This document shows positions 28,658-37,766 of a DNA stretch of 64,000 nucleotides, piece by piece (within the stretch, counting starts at the first letter, position 1; each line of letters begins with the position of its first letter). The notes below the pieces were generated by a model that saw only the letters and a list, made by a program, of their open reading frames with translations, was not told the origin of the DNA and did no database searches. The stretch is taken from the NCBI RefSeq assembly GCF_900099555.1, contig NZ_FMWM01000002.1, positions 372,001 through 436,000 on the forward strand, in the 5' to 3' direction. The DNA comes from Peptoniphilus raoultii (GTDB lineage: Bacteria; Bacillota; Clostridia; Tissierellales; Peptoniphilaceae). The translations under genes and the position numbers were made by a program.

Positions 28658-30130
28658 ATGTGTACAACTATATTAATTGGTAAAAATGCAAGTTATGACG
28701 GTTCAACTATGGTGGCACGTATTGAAGATTCATCCTCAGGTATGTTTAAGGCAAAAAAATTTATCTATGTATCTTCAGAAGATCAAGTAGTTGATTATAA
28801 ATCTGTTAGAACTGACTGCGAAATAAAACTCCCTGAAAAATCTTTTTCTTACACCTGCCTTCCCAATGTAAAAAAATGGAGAGGCGTTTGGGGAGCTTGC
28901 GGAATTAATGAAAAAAATGTTAGCATGACAGCTACAGAAACAATTACAACAAATGAAAGGGTTTTAGGAGCAGATCCACTAGTTGAATATGAAGAAGGAA
29001 TAATTAAAAAGGGAGGGATTGGCGAAGAAGACTTTATTGTTATAGTTCTTCCCTATATTTCATCAGCAAGAGAAGGGGTTGAAAGGCTTGGAAAGTTACT
29101 TGAAGAATATGGAACCTATGAAAGTAATGCCGTTGCCTTCCAAGATGAAAATGAAATTTGGTGGCTTGAATCAATAGGAGGTCATCACTGGATAGCAAAG
29201 AAAGTTCCTGACGACGCATATGTTGTTATGCCAAACCAATTAGGTATTGATGAATTTGACTTTAAAGATGCTTTTTCAAAAAAAGAATCTCATATGTGTT
29301 CAGAAGATTTAAGAGAATTTATTAAGGAAAATCATTTAGATTTAAGCTTAAAGGGAAATTTTAATCCTAGAGAAGCCTTTGGTTCAGATAGTTATGAAGA
29401 CCATGTTTACAACACTCCTCGTGCATGGGTGATGTTAAGATATTTTAACAAAAATACCTATAGTTTTGATGGACCTGATGCGGAATTCAAACCATCTTCT
29501 AATAATCTTCCATGGTCAATGGTTCCTGAAGGAAAAATTACAATTGAAGATGTTAAGACAATCCTTTCAAATCATTATGAAGGAACGCCCTATGATCCCT
29601 ATGGAAGACATGGCCAAGGAGATCAAAGAGGAAAATTTAGGCCAATTGGAATTAATAGAGATGATGTTTTGGCCCTTACACAAATTAGGCCTTATGTTGA
29701 TGAAGAAATTAAGGCCATTGAATGGCTTGCCTTTGGTTCAAATGTTTTTAACGGCTTAATTCCATTTTATACAAATATTTCAAAAACTCCAAAATATCTT
29801 GCAAACACAAGCTTGACACCAACAAGTGAAAATTTTTACTGGGTCAATAGAATTATTGGAGTCCTTTGTGATTCAAACTTTGCCGAAACTCAAGCTTCAA
29901 CGGAAGCTTACCAAATGAAAGTTTTATCAAAGGGGCATGAAATTATTAATAAATATGACAAGGAATTTAAGAAAAATAAAGGAAGTATTAAGGACATTAA
30001 AAAGTTCCTTGAAAAAGCAAATGAAGAAGTTGCAGACTTTACGAAAGAAGCAACCGATAAGTATTTAGACGAGGTTTTATATATAGCATCTCTATATATG
30101 AAAAATTCTTTTTCAAGGTCTGATGCCTAG
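28658..30130 (+). CDS. pepD: C69-family dipeptidase (PepD-like)
   Basis: A 490-residue N-terminal-nucleophile hydrolase that cleaves dipeptides. The mature protein would begin at Cys2 (MCTTILIGKNASYDGSTMVARIEDS), the catalytic residue of family C69, with no propeptide. Other conserved pieces are WGACGINEKNVSMTATETI and ENEIWWLESIGGHHWIAKKVPDDAY. No signal peptide, so cytoplasmic. AAGGAGA precedes the ATG. Its own terminator follows, shared with the convergent tRNA. Confidence 0.92.
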   Translation: MCTTILIGKNASYDGSTMVARIEDSSSGMFKAKKFIYVSSEDQVVDYKSVRTDCEIKLPEKSFSYTCLPNVKKWRGVWGACGINEKNVSMTATETITTNERVLGADPLVEYEEGIIKKGGIGEEDFIVIVLPYISSAREGVERLGKLLEEYGTYESNAVAFQDENEIWWLESIGGHHWIAKKVPDDAYVVMPNQLGIDEFDFKDAFSKKESHMCSEDLREFIKENHLDLSLKGNFNPREAFGSDSYEDHVYNTPRAWVMLRYFNKNTYSFDGPDAEFKPSSNNLPWSMVPEGKITIEDVKTILSNHYEGTPYDPYGRHGQGDQRGKFRPIGINRDDVLALTQIRPYVDEEIKAIEWLAFGSNVFNGLIPFYTNISKTPKYLANTSLTPTSENFYWVNRIIGVLCDSNFAETQASTEAYQMKVLSKGHEIINKYDKEFKKNKGSIKDIKKFLEKANEEVADFTKEATDKYLDEVLYIASLYMKNSFSRSDA

Positions 30131-30146
30131 ATAATATTATATAAAA

Positions 30147-30172
30147 AAACCGGGATTCAAAGTTCCCGGTTT
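30147..30172 (+). terminator. Bidirectional terminator between pepD and tRNA-Arg
   Basis: AAACCGGGA pairs with TCCCGGTTT. T runs occur on both strands, so it can end pepD rightward and the tRNA leftward. It directly abuts the encoded CCA end of the tRNA. Confidence 0.9.
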
Positions 30173-30174
30173 TT

Positions 30175-30251
30175 TGGCGTCCGCGAGAGGAGTCGAACCT
30201 CCGGCCCCACGCTTAGGAGGCGTGTGCTCTATCCAACTGAGCTACGTGGAC
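30175..30251 (-). tRNA. tRNA-Arg (anticodon CCT)
   Basis: A 77-nt cloverleaf including an encoded CCA. The D arm carries AGCTCAGTTGGATAGAGC, the anticodon loop is CTCCTAA in the stem CACGC/GCGTG, giving anticodon CCU (reads AGG), and the T arm has GGTTCGACTCC. The acceptor stem GTCCACG/CGCGGAC pairs except for an A5-C68 mismatch. The discriminator base is G. Confidence 0.95.
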
Positions 30252-30325
30252 ACAGTAAACTTATTTTAAGATAAAAACATTATTATGTCAAGTTTATGTA
30301 AAACTGGCACAATAATGTTTTTCCT

Positions 30326-31684
30326 TTAATTTTTAAATGAATGAATTGGTGGCGGAATTTGTCCGGTTCTGTCAATTAATTTTTTTGAAGAATAAGATCC
30401 AATATCCATTATTGGAGCGTATCCTAAAAGGCCACCAAAATTTGCAGTATCGCCAACTTTTTTGCCATAGACTGGAATTAATCTTGTTGCTGTTGTCTTA
30501 GCATTTATAACTCCAATCGCAGCTTCATCTCCTATAATCGCAGAAATGGTTTCAGCCGGAACATCCCCTGCAATGGCAATCATATCAAGGCCAACTGAAC
30601 AGACACTTGTCATAGCCTCAAGTTTATCTAAATTAATATAGGAATTTGTGGCAGCTTCAATCATACCCTCATCTTCGGAAACTGGAATAAAGGCTCCGCT
30701 TAGGCCACCAACATGAGATGATGCCATAATTCCTCCCTTTTTAACACAGTCATTTAAAAGGGCAAGGGCAAGAGTTGTGCCATGACCGCCAACATGTTCT
30801 ACTCCCATTTCTTCTAAAATTCTTCCGACACTATCTCCAACAGCGGGTGTAGGTGCAAGGGAAAGGTCAATGATGCCAAAGGGAATATTTAATTCTTTTG
30901 CAACTTCCTTGCCAACGAGTTCCCCCATTCTTGTGATTTTAAAAGCAGTTTTTTTAATAGTTTCTGAAACTTCAGTAAAGGATTTATTAGAAATTTTTTT
31001 CAGGGCAGATAAGACAGTTCCAGGGCCTGAAACGCCAATATTAATAGAATTTTCACTTTCAGAAATACCGTGAAAGGCTCCAGCCATAAAGGGATTATCT
31101 TCAATGGCATTTGCAAAGACAACAAGCTTTGTGCAGGCTGAAGAATCAGTATCCCTTGTTAAATAAGCAGCCTTTTTTATGACTTCGCCCATTTTTTTAA
31201 CTGCATCCATATTAATACCAGCTTTTGTGGATCCAACATTTACTGATGCACAGACAAGATCAGTTTCTGTTAAGGCATCAGGGATTGAATCAATTAATAC
31301 TCTGTCATAATTAGTAAAACCTTTTTGGACAAGAGCTGAAAATCCGCCAATAAAATTTATCCCAAGGTCCTTTGCAAGCTTATCTAAAATTTTTGCATAG
31401 GGGACATAAGACTTTTCGCCAGTAGCAGCCCCAATAATTGAAATTGGAGTTACAGAAATTCTATTATTAATTATGGGAATTGCATATTTTCTGGAAACTT
31501 TGTCTGTAAGAGCGGTTAAATTTTCACAGGTCCTTGAAATTTTATCGTAGACTTTTTTTATGGACTTATTAATATCCGAATCAATACAGTCCAAAAGAGA
31601 AATTCCAACAGTTACAGTTCTTATATCCAAAAGTTCATTGTCAAGCATATTGACAGTTTCTAAAATATTATTTCTACTATACAT
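30326..31684 (-). CDS. UPF0210 (DUF711, PFL) family protein
   Basis: A 452-residue cytoplasmic protein of the UPF0210 family. It shows the family stretches [53 protein letters not shown] and [27 protein letters not shown]. No catalytic reaction is established for it. The gene follows the small ACT-domain gene by seven bases; this UPF0237-UPF0210 pair is conserved in many Firmicutes and suggests a regulated enzyme of amino-acid or nucleotide metabolism, which is inference. Confidence 0.88.
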   Translation of the reverse strand: MYSRNNILETVNMLDNELLDIRTVTVGISLLDCIDSDINKSIKKVYDKISRTCENLTALTDKVSRKYAIPIINNRISVTPISIIGAATGEKSYVPYAKILDKLAKDLGINFIGGFSALVQKGFTNYDRVLIDSIPDALTETDLVCASVNVGSTKAGINMDAVKKMGEVIKKAAYLTRDTDSSACTKLVVFANAIEDNPFMAGAFHGISESENSINIGVSGPGTVLSALKKISNKSFTEVSETIKKTAFKITRMGELVGKEVAKELNIPFGIIDLSLAPTPAVGDSVGRILEEMGVEHVGGHGTTLALALLNDCVKKGGIMASSHVGGLSGAFIPVSEDEGMIEAATNSYINLDKLEAMTSVCSVGLDMIAIAGDVPAETISAIIGDEAAIGVINAKTTATRLIPVYGKKVGDTANFGGLLGYAPIMDIGSYSSKKLIDRTGQIPPPIHSFKN

Positions 31685-31691
31685 AAAAACC

Positions 31692-31961
31692 TCAAATTAT
31701 ATGCATGGCATTAAAAATATCTTCATGCATAACTTTAATTTTAACTTCAATTTCTCTTTCAAGTTCTCCATAATCACGAATCAGGTCATCAAAAGAACCT
31801 GACATTTTACTTATGTCAACAATCATAATCATATTAAAATAGCCATCAATAATAGTTTGATTAATATCAACAATATTTATACCATACTTTACTAGAAGGC
31901 CTGTAGATTTATGGACAATACCAACCTTATCTTTACCAACAATATTAATTACAGCTTTCAT
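31692..31961 (-). CDS. ACT-domain protein (UPF0237, GcvR-like)
   Basis: An 89-residue single ACT domain ([35 protein letters not shown]). Such domains bind amino acids or other small ligands and usually control a partner enzyme. The ATG at 31961 has GGAGG with a 5-base spacer; an ATG 12 bases upstream overlaps that site and is unlikely. It is paired with UPF0210 downstream. Its start lies only about 40 bp past the terminator of the 500-nt RNA region, so that region may be its leader. Confidence 0.9.
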   Translation of the reverse strand: MKAVINIVGKDKVGIVHKSTGLLVKYGINIVDINQTIIDGYFNMIMIVDISKMSGSFDDLIRDYGELEREIEVKIKVMHEDIFNAMHII

Positions 31962-31997
31962 AACAACCTCCATTTATATTAGTATAAAATATAAGCT

Positions 31998-32495
31998 CAA
32001 AAAAATAAAGAATGAATAAATTATTATTATAGGCCCTCCCATAATCTTTCATAATCATTCATTCTTTATAAAAACTTTCCAACTTCCATTCCATAAAAAC
32101 TTTTTGGTTCAATCACGCTTCTTATCACCTAATTTACTTTAGACTAAACTGTTATTTATTATATTCCTAAAGACTAGCTTTTATACTATTAATCAAATTT
32201 CTAACTCTCAAAACTTGTAGTCATCAAACTGCTTTCAAAATATAATATTAATTCCAATCTTACTTTACATAATCAATTATTTGTGTTTTTGAAATTTTAT
32301 ATTTGTTTATATTTTTTATCTTTTATCTGAAACTTTATTCTTAGCAATTTAAAATCTAAATCTTCTAAATTTTATCTATATTAAAGTCAAAGACTGATAA
32401 ATTTTTAATGATTTTTTGTATCGGAATGGAATTGTCAAGTTTCATTACCAAGACTATAAACTTTTTATCATACTACTAAGTTAACGCATCTTGGT
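31998..32495 (-). ncRNA. Candidate structured RNA of about 500 nt
   Basis: No protein frame exists on either strand. Read leftward the unit has a consensus promoter at 32502-32530 and a strong intrinsic terminator at 31999-32067. The 5' end would form an 8-bp hairpin stem (plus 32489-32496 with 32446-32453). A second, long-range helix joins the ends: plus GGAATGGAA at 32423-32431 pairs with TTCCATTCC at 32084-32092, extended by AAGTTT (32437-32442) with AAACTT (32072-32077) across an internal loop. This layout, a 5' hairpin, a closing helix over some 330 nt and a 3' terminator, resembles large structured bacterial RNAs. It could instead be the attenuator leader of the ACT gene. No known family recognised. 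Confidence 0.6.
31999..32067 (-). terminator. Intrinsic terminator at the end of the candidate RNA
   Basis: Read leftward, AAAGAATGAAT (plus 32057-32067) pairs perfectly over 11 bp with ATTCATTCTTT (plus 32007-32017), then A and seven T. The loop is long (39 nt) and holds smaller pairings. Only 38 bp separate it from the ACT-gene ATG. Confidence 0.8.
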
Positions 32496-32501
32496 ATTGC
32501 T

Positions 32502-32530
32502 ATTATACCCAATATTTATAAAATAAACAA
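32502..32530 (-). promoter_or_regulatory. Promoter of the candidate RNA
   Basis: Read leftward: TTGTTT (plus 32525-32530), 17 bases, TATAAT (plus 32502-32507) preceded by GGG. Transcription would begin near 32495, exactly where the 5' hairpin starts. Confidence 0.7.
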
Positions 32531-32595
32531 GTTTTTTCAAAAAAATTTAAAAAAATCAAAAAAATTTTTAGATTTGTAAATTATTTTTACATAAT

Positions 32596-33801
32596 TTATT
32601 CTTCGAAGTAAGGAATAAACTTATCTTTTACCTTGTCCCAATCATCTTGTGAAAACTTTAAAAGTTCAAAATTTTTATCTTTTTCCTTAATTTCCTTGGG
32701 ATTTTTATAAAAGTTAAGGGCTATTTTATTATTTTCTCCCTTATGATTTAAAAGACCTGAAATTTTGAAATAATTGCCAGCCTTAAAGTCATAAAAATCT
32801 CCGTCAAAATACCATCCCTTATAGTAAGAAAAAATTTTATGGTCTTTTGGATAATAAGATAGGCTAAATGACCTACCATTTAAAAGAGCATTTATAGTAT
32901 TTCGGTGGTCATAAGTCCTTAAGCGGGCCTTTAAAGAAAGATTGGGAAATTTTATGATTAAGGGATTTTTTAAAGAAATGACATATTTTTCGTCAGATGT
33001 GTAAATTTTTTTAATGTCCTTATTTTTGTCAATGTCCATATAAAAGACTTTTATATTTTCATCAGTCAGATTTTGATTAAAAATATTCAAAAAGTCATCG
33101 GCAAAAGAATAATATCTTTTGGGAAGGCTACCGTCATTTTTTAAAAAGTCTTCAAAATTTTTTAAAAGATTGGTGGAGTCCTTAGTATTAATAATAATTT
33201 GATATTTACCTTCTCCCAACTTTTTAACCCTAGTAGAATTTAAGAATGCTGTCCATTCTTCCCTCAAATATTTTTTTAGTCTTGTTTTTTTATCAAGGGG
33301 ACTCATTGGTGGACTGAGGAAAAAATCATTAGTAAAATCAAAGTTTAAATCCTTGGCAATACTTGTGTTTTTTGCCATGACAGAGGCTGTGTTTCTGTCA
33401 ATATAAAGAGATTTATCCAAAATTTTTGGAAAAGTTAAATAAATATTATTATTTATAATAGTTTCTCCATATTCTCTAGCATCCTCAGGGTTTTCTATTC
33501 TATAATAGGAAAGTTTTTTCTTATTTAAGGGGTCCTCTATAAGGATAAAATTTTTAAAATCATCTCTTCCAACTTTTAAAAATGAAAGGGTGAAAGTTCC
33601 CTTTTCTTCATAGTCCCTAAAGGTCTTTTCTATATCAAGGCCCGGGAAAAATTTTGAAATCTCACGGATTAGGCTGTCATCTAAAGTGTATATGGATTCA
33701 GCAACAATTTTTTTGGGATAGTTTAAATAGGATTTATAAAAAAATCCAAGTCCTAAAAGCATTATTATTAAAATGAAAATATAAAATTTTTTATTTTTCA
33801 T
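32596..33801 (-). CDS. Membrane-anchored extracytoplasmic protein of unknown function
   Basis: A protein of about 401 residues with one hydrophobic N-terminal anchor (FYIFILIIMLLGLGFFY) and a large, lysine-, aspartate- and aromatic-rich exterior part with no cysteines. It is largely beta-strand-like in pattern. No family was recognised. Either ATG 33801 (GGGGAAG upstream) or an ATG 12 bases earlier may be the start. It follows the MATE transporter gene at once and is probably cotranscribed with it. Confidence 0.7.
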   Translation of the reverse strand: MKNKKFYIFILIIMLLGLGFFYKSYLNYPKKIVAESIYTLDDSLIREISKFFPGLDIEKTFRDYEEKGTFTLSFLKVGRDDFKNFILIEDPLNKKKLSYYRIENPEDAREYGETIINNNIYLTFPKILDKSLYIDRNTASVMAKNTSIAKDLNFDFTNDFFLSPPMSPLDKKTRLKKYLREEWTAFLNSTRVKKLGEGKYQIIINTKDSTNLLKNFEDFLKNDGSLPKRYYSFADDFLNIFNQNLTDENIKVFYMDIDKNKDIKKIYTSDEKYVISLKNPLIIKFPNLSLKARLRTYDHRNTINALLNGRSFSLSYYPKDHKIFSYYKGWYFDGDFYDFKAGNYFKISGLLNHKGENNKIALNFYKNPKEIKEKDKNFELLKFSQDDWDKVKDKFIPYFEE

Positions 33802-33816
33802 AGGCTTCCCCATTTT

Positions 33817-35121
33817 TTATTTTATTTTCTCCTTAGCAACATCTAAAATATATTTTTTCATTAGTCCTAGGGAAATAACTGTCGTTATGCCTTCTGAAAT
33901 ACTTAGGACATACCAAATTTTGTCCCCTCCTGAATAAAAATAATATAGGGCCATGACAACAGAAATTAAAATTGGCGTTCTTAGAAGGGATATAATAGAT
34001 GCCACCCTTCCCATGCCAAGACTGGCAAAAAGTGTAACCATAAGCAGGTTTATCCCTATAAAGATAAAAGAAATACAGAAAATTTTTATGGCATTTGCAG
34101 CTTCAATTTGCAGGTTTGGGCTGTCAGATAAAAATAATTGTGTAACATCTACCCTAAATAAATAGGTAAAGATATAGAAAAAAATCGCAATAAGGCTTAC
34201 AAAAACTAGTCCTCTTTTAATAGATTTTTTTATAAGATCATAGGCACCTCTTCCATAATCATAGGAAAATAAAGGAGCAAGACCTTGGCTGACACCAGAC
34301 ATTGTGGACTGGGCAAATACCTGGACATAGGATAAAACAGTAAAAACTATAACCCCATCTTGACCAAAAACTTTTAAAAGGACGTTGTTAAATAAAAATG
34401 TTGTGTAGCCCATAGAAAGTTCAGAAATAGAATCTCCAAAGCCAAGGGTGAGAAGGGTTTTTAATCTTTTAAAATCAACCTTTTTTGTAAAGCGAAGTCT
34501 TCCCTTTTTAAGAATGAAGTGCCTTAGCATTAAAAGAGTTGAAATAACTTGAGAGATGCCAGTTGCAAGACCAGCACCGAAAATTCCCATATTTAAGGGA
34601 ACTATAAATAAATAATCAAGGACAATATTTGAAATGGCAGCCGTCACAACAGAGATCATAGAAATATGCGGATAGCCATCAACTTTTACCAAAACTTCCA
34701 GCTGGTAAGTTACCATAAAAAACACGCCAAAGACTAAAATAATTCCAAGATATTCTAATACAAAATCATGGGTTAGATTATTGGCCCCCAATATATTTGC
34801 GATAGGTTTTAAAAAAATTAAAAGTAAAATTGAGACAATAATTCCCGTTATAGATAAGGACGTAAAGCCCGTTGAAAAAATAATATTAGCTTCATCATAT
34901 TCTCCTTTTCCTAGCCTATATCCAACTCTTGCCTGAGTGCCTACAGAAAATAAGATTCCTAGGGCAAAGAGAAGAGTTACTAAAGGCATGGAAATATTAA
35001 CTGCCGAAAATTCAATTTCACCTATAAAATTTGCTACAAAAAATCCGTCAACCATAGTGTATAATGCATAAACCCATAAAGACATAATTGACGGGAGAGT
35101 AAACTTAAAAAATCGCTTCAT
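33817..35121 (-). CDS. MATE-family efflux transporter
   Basis: A 434-residue membrane protein with twelve predicted helices. MATE transporters expel drugs or metabolites in exchange for sodium or protons. The start MKRFFKFTLPSIMSLWVYALYTMVDGFFVANFIGEIEFSAVNISMPL is typical of this family's first helices, and TGISQVISTLLMLRHF and VSQGLAPLFSYDYGRG mark the two halves. The substrate cannot be told from sequence. It is the first gene of a two-gene unit with the unknown anchored protein. Confidence 0.9.
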   Translation of the reverse strand: MKRFFKFTLPSIMSLWVYALYTMVDGFFVANFIGEIEFSAVNISMPLVTLLFALGILFSVGTQARVGYRLGKGEYDEANIIFSTGFTSLSITGIIVSILLLIFLKPIANILGANNLTHDFVLEYLGIILVFGVFFMVTYQLEVLVKVDGYPHISMISVVTAAISNIVLDYLFIVPLNMGIFGAGLATGISQVISTLLMLRHFILKKGRLRFTKKVDFKRLKTLLTLGFGDSISELSMGYTTFLFNNVLLKVFGQDGVIVFTVLSYVQVFAQSTMSGVSQGLAPLFSYDYGRGAYDLIKKSIKRGLVFVSLIAIFFYIFTYLFRVDVTQLFLSDSPNLQIEAANAIKIFCISFIFIGINLLMVTLFASLGMGRVASIISLLRTPILISVVMALYYFYSGGDKIWYVLSISEGITTVISLGLMKKYILDVAKEKIK

Positions 35122-35284
35122 AATTCACCTTTATTCTAGTATAACATAAGGAAATTTCTTTTCAAATACGGGAAAGGCCTTTAATAAAAATTTATAAGTT
35201 TATTTTTTATTTAGCCTATAAGAAATCAAAAATTGAATTTAAAAATATGATAAAGTCTTAAGAAAACCTATTAAATTATACAAA

Positions 35285-35311
35285 TAAAAAAAGCCGGCTT
35301 TGAGCCGGCTC
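35285..35311 (-). terminator. Intrinsic terminator of the stalk-domain lipoprotein gene
   Basis: Two copies of the self-complementary AGCCGGCT (35292-35299 and 35303-35310) fold over a 3-base loop. Read leftward, TTTTTTTATTTG follows. It lies ten bases past the lipoprotein stop. Confidence 0.9.
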
Positions 35312-35320
35312 TTATTTTAC

Positions 35321-36880
35321 TTATCTAAGAACTGAAAATATAGCTTTTGAAGCATTTTTTGCTGATTCTTCAATTTTTTCGCTTACATTTTCTTTCTTTT
35401 CTTCTACTTTTTTATCATCTGCTTTTGCTTCTTCAAAGGCTTTTTTAGCTTCTGCCAACATTTCTGCTTCAGCTTTTTTAATTTCTTCTGCTAATTTTTC
35501 ATCAGAAATATTGTAGATGTCAACAAGTGAAATAATACCTTGTTTTTCATATTTTACTTTATAGCCAAAAGATTCAGCAACAAATCTTCCAGGCACATAA
35601 GTTTTGTTTTCAATAATTACTGCAGGAGAGTCAAGTTTAACTTCTTTACCATTAACTTTTGCAATGTCTTTGCCAATAGTTAGGATAATTGTATTTTCTC
35701 CTTGTTTTGCAGTAACAACTTTTGACTTTTCGTCATAGGAAACTTTAGATCCTAAAGTTTCAAATAGACTTCTGCAAGGAAGCATTGTTCTGTTATTAAT
35801 AATTTTACCTTCTCCATCGCCAACAATTTTTCCATTAAGTCTTACACTAACAATAGGTTCAATATCGCCCATGAAAAGCTTCATATATTCATCTGTTGTA
35901 AGTTTTTTAACATCAGTAGGAATAGTAACTTTCACACTTTCATCTTTTGTTGTAACAGAATTGATAGTGATGTCATAAGTCATAAGGTCTTTAATACTTA
36001 AATTAACCTTAACTTCTTGAGACACTTTGTCATCTTCAAAAGTTGTCTTTTCAGAAATTTTTGTTCCCTTTAAAAGGTCTTTTAAATCTTTAATAGCCTT
36101 GTCTAAATCTTCTTTTTTATAAGAATCTTTTAATTTTAAAATTTCATCTTTATTTAAAGTTTCCTTTGGCAAATCTAATTTAGTAAGAATTTTTACTAAC
36201 TTATCAGTAGTCTTATCCCAATTTTTAATAATTGAATCAACACCCTTTGATGCATCAGTTAATAAATCATCAGAAGTTGCTTCATAAGAATAAGTATTTC
36301 CACTCACCTTATAGTCTTTAAGAGGTTTGAAATCAGGAAGAGCTGTCTTGTAAAGATCTAATAAATCTGCCTTAAATTCTTCAGAAGCAAGATATTTATA
36401 AGCCTCACCACTTACATTATATTCACTAGGAAGTTCAATATATTTTTCCTTAATGTCTTTAAAGCTTTCACTGTTAATAGTAGTGAAAAGATCTTTATTT
36501 ATAATAATTCTTCCACCGTCAACATACATATCAAAAGATAAGTTATCTCCAAATTTTTGGATTTCCTTAGCTTCTTCTTCTCCCATTTTTGCAATTTCTG
36601 CCTTTAAGCTCTTAAGATCAAGACTTAAATTTATTTGAGCCTTGTCTTGGCCTTCTGAAATTCCTTCAAGTTTTGCAGGAACCTTTAGGTTAATTTTTTG
36701 ACTTTTGTCTTCAGGATTTTGAATCTTGATGTCATAAGTAAGGTCAGCTTTTACTTTTGCACCCTTCCAAGAATTTATCTTAGCTGATGCGTCTAAATAA
36801 GCAGTTGTGTTAGGTGTGCAGGCAACAAGTGATAAAATCATTGCAAACACCATTATTAAACTAATAATTCTTTTTTTCAT
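35321..36880 (-). CDS. Lipoprotein with copper-amine-oxidase-N-like stalk domain
   Basis: A 519-residue exported protein. The signal peptide ends in the lipobox LVAC with the lipidated cysteine at residue 21. Residues 30-320 are a repetitive Lys/Asp-rich beta region of unknown fold. Residues about 335-450 form a stalk domain of the copper amine oxidase N type (SVRLNGKIV, NNRTMLPCRSLFETLGSKVSYD, NKTYVPGRFVAESFGYKV). A charged helical tail of Ala, Glu and Lys follows. Such stalk domains are common cell-surface modules in clostridia, without copper or oxidase function. It has its own promoter and terminator. Confidence 0.85.
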   Translation of the reverse strand: MKKRIISLIMVFAMILSLVACTPNTTAYLDASAKINSWKGAKVKADLTYDIKIQNPEDKSQKINLKVPAKLEGISEGQDKAQINLSLDLKSLKAEIAKMGEEEAKEIQKFGDNLSFDMYVDGGRIIINKDLFTTINSESFKDIKEKYIELPSEYNVSGEAYKYLASEEFKADLLDLYKTALPDFKPLKDYKVSGNTYSYEATSDDLLTDASKGVDSIIKNWDKTTDKLVKILTKLDLPKETLNKDEILKLKDSYKKEDLDKAIKDLKDLLKGTKISEKTTFEDDKVSQEVKVNLSIKDLMTYDITINSVTTKDESVKVTIPTDVKKLTTDEYMKLFMGDIEPIVSVRLNGKIVGDGEGKIINNRTMLPCRSLFETLGSKVSYDEKSKVVTAKQGENTIILTIGKDIAKVNGKEVKLDSPAVIIENKTYVPGRFVAESFGYKVKYEKQGIISLVDIYNISDEKLAEEIKKAEAEMLAEAKKAFEEAKADDKKVEEKKENVSEKIEESAKNASKAIFSVLR

Positions 36881-36906
36881 AATGTCCTCCTTTGTCTAAT
36901 AATTTT

Positions 36907-36935
36907 ATTATATTATGAAAATTTTTAAACTACAA
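36907..36935 (-). promoter_or_regulatory. Promoter of the stalk-domain lipoprotein gene
   Basis: Read leftward: TTGTAG (plus 36930-36935), 17 bases, TATAAT (plus 36907-36912). It gives a leader of about 20 nt before the AGGAGG and ATG. Confidence 0.7.
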
Positions 36936-36997
36936 TTACAATAATATTACAAATTGACTTTCTTTCTAAATAAATTATTAAGAATTCTTAACTCTCC

Positions 36998-37708
36998 TTA
37001 TTTGTCAAAATTTAATTTATTTTTATCAAGCTTACCCCTTTCAGCAGCAGCTTCTAAAATAATTACTGCCCTTGCAGCTGAATTTAAGGAATCAATATTA
37101 AGTCTGTAATTTCCCTCTTCGTCCCTTCCTTTTATAAAAATCCCAACTTTCTTTTTGGCAGTTCCAATGGATTTCATTGTTTCATAGGGGAAATAATAAT
37201 CTCCAACCACTAGGCCCTTGTCATAAAAGCCAACAACAGTTGCGTATCTGTCCCTACCATTTTTAAATGAGCCTTTTGCAAGAACTGTGTAAATATTTGG
37301 ATTTCCATCTTCCTTTATGGGGAAATTTCCATACTGAAGATTAATGATATAAAATACAAAAATTGAAATTAAAATATAGGGGCTTGAAAGATTATAGATA
37401 AGTTTACTTCCCGTATCATAAAGCATATTTGTGAAATAAATATTTACAAAAATAATTATTAGGGTGTATAAAAGTAAATTTATATAATATGTAGCCTTTC
37501 TAATATTTATTCCCGGCAAAGCCAAAATTTTTCTATAAGACTGAAAAATAGAAATGGTTGTGGTTAAGAATAAATAATTGATCATGGTCCACATAAAAAG
37601 ATATACATAAATCATTTCATTTGCATCTTGTTTTTTATAAAAAAAGCCCAAAGCAAAGGGCAAAAAAGCGGATAATAAAATTGTTATAAATGTTTTAGAT
37701 TTTGGCAA
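36998..37708 (-). CDS. Integral membrane protein of unknown function
   Basis: A 236-residue protein with four hydrophobic segments in the N-terminal half (about residues 8-23, 33-50, 68-88 and 104-122) and a soluble C-terminal part (KGLVVGDYYFPYETMKSIGTAKKKVGIFIKG) that may be a PH-like beta domain. Family not recognised. The TTG at 37708 is the likely start because GGAGGG lies five bases upstream; sequence further upstream belongs to the divergent promoter region shared with the hydrolase gene. Confidence 0.7.
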   Translation of the reverse strand: MPKSKTFITILLSAFLPFALGFFYKKQDANEMIYVYLFMWTMINYLFLTTTISIFQSYRKILALPGINIRKATYYINLLLYTLIIIFVNIYFTNMLYDTGSKLIYNLSSPYILISIFVFYIINLQYGNFPIKEDGNPNIYTVLAKGSFKNGRDRYATVVGFYDKGLVVGDYYFPYETMKSIGTAKKKVGIFIKGRDEEGNYRLNIDSLNSAARAVIILEAAAERGKLDKNKLNFDK

Positions 37709-37766
37709 AATATCCCTCCCACAAAAAATTATATCATGTATAATTATTTTAAAAAAGAGGTGTCTT

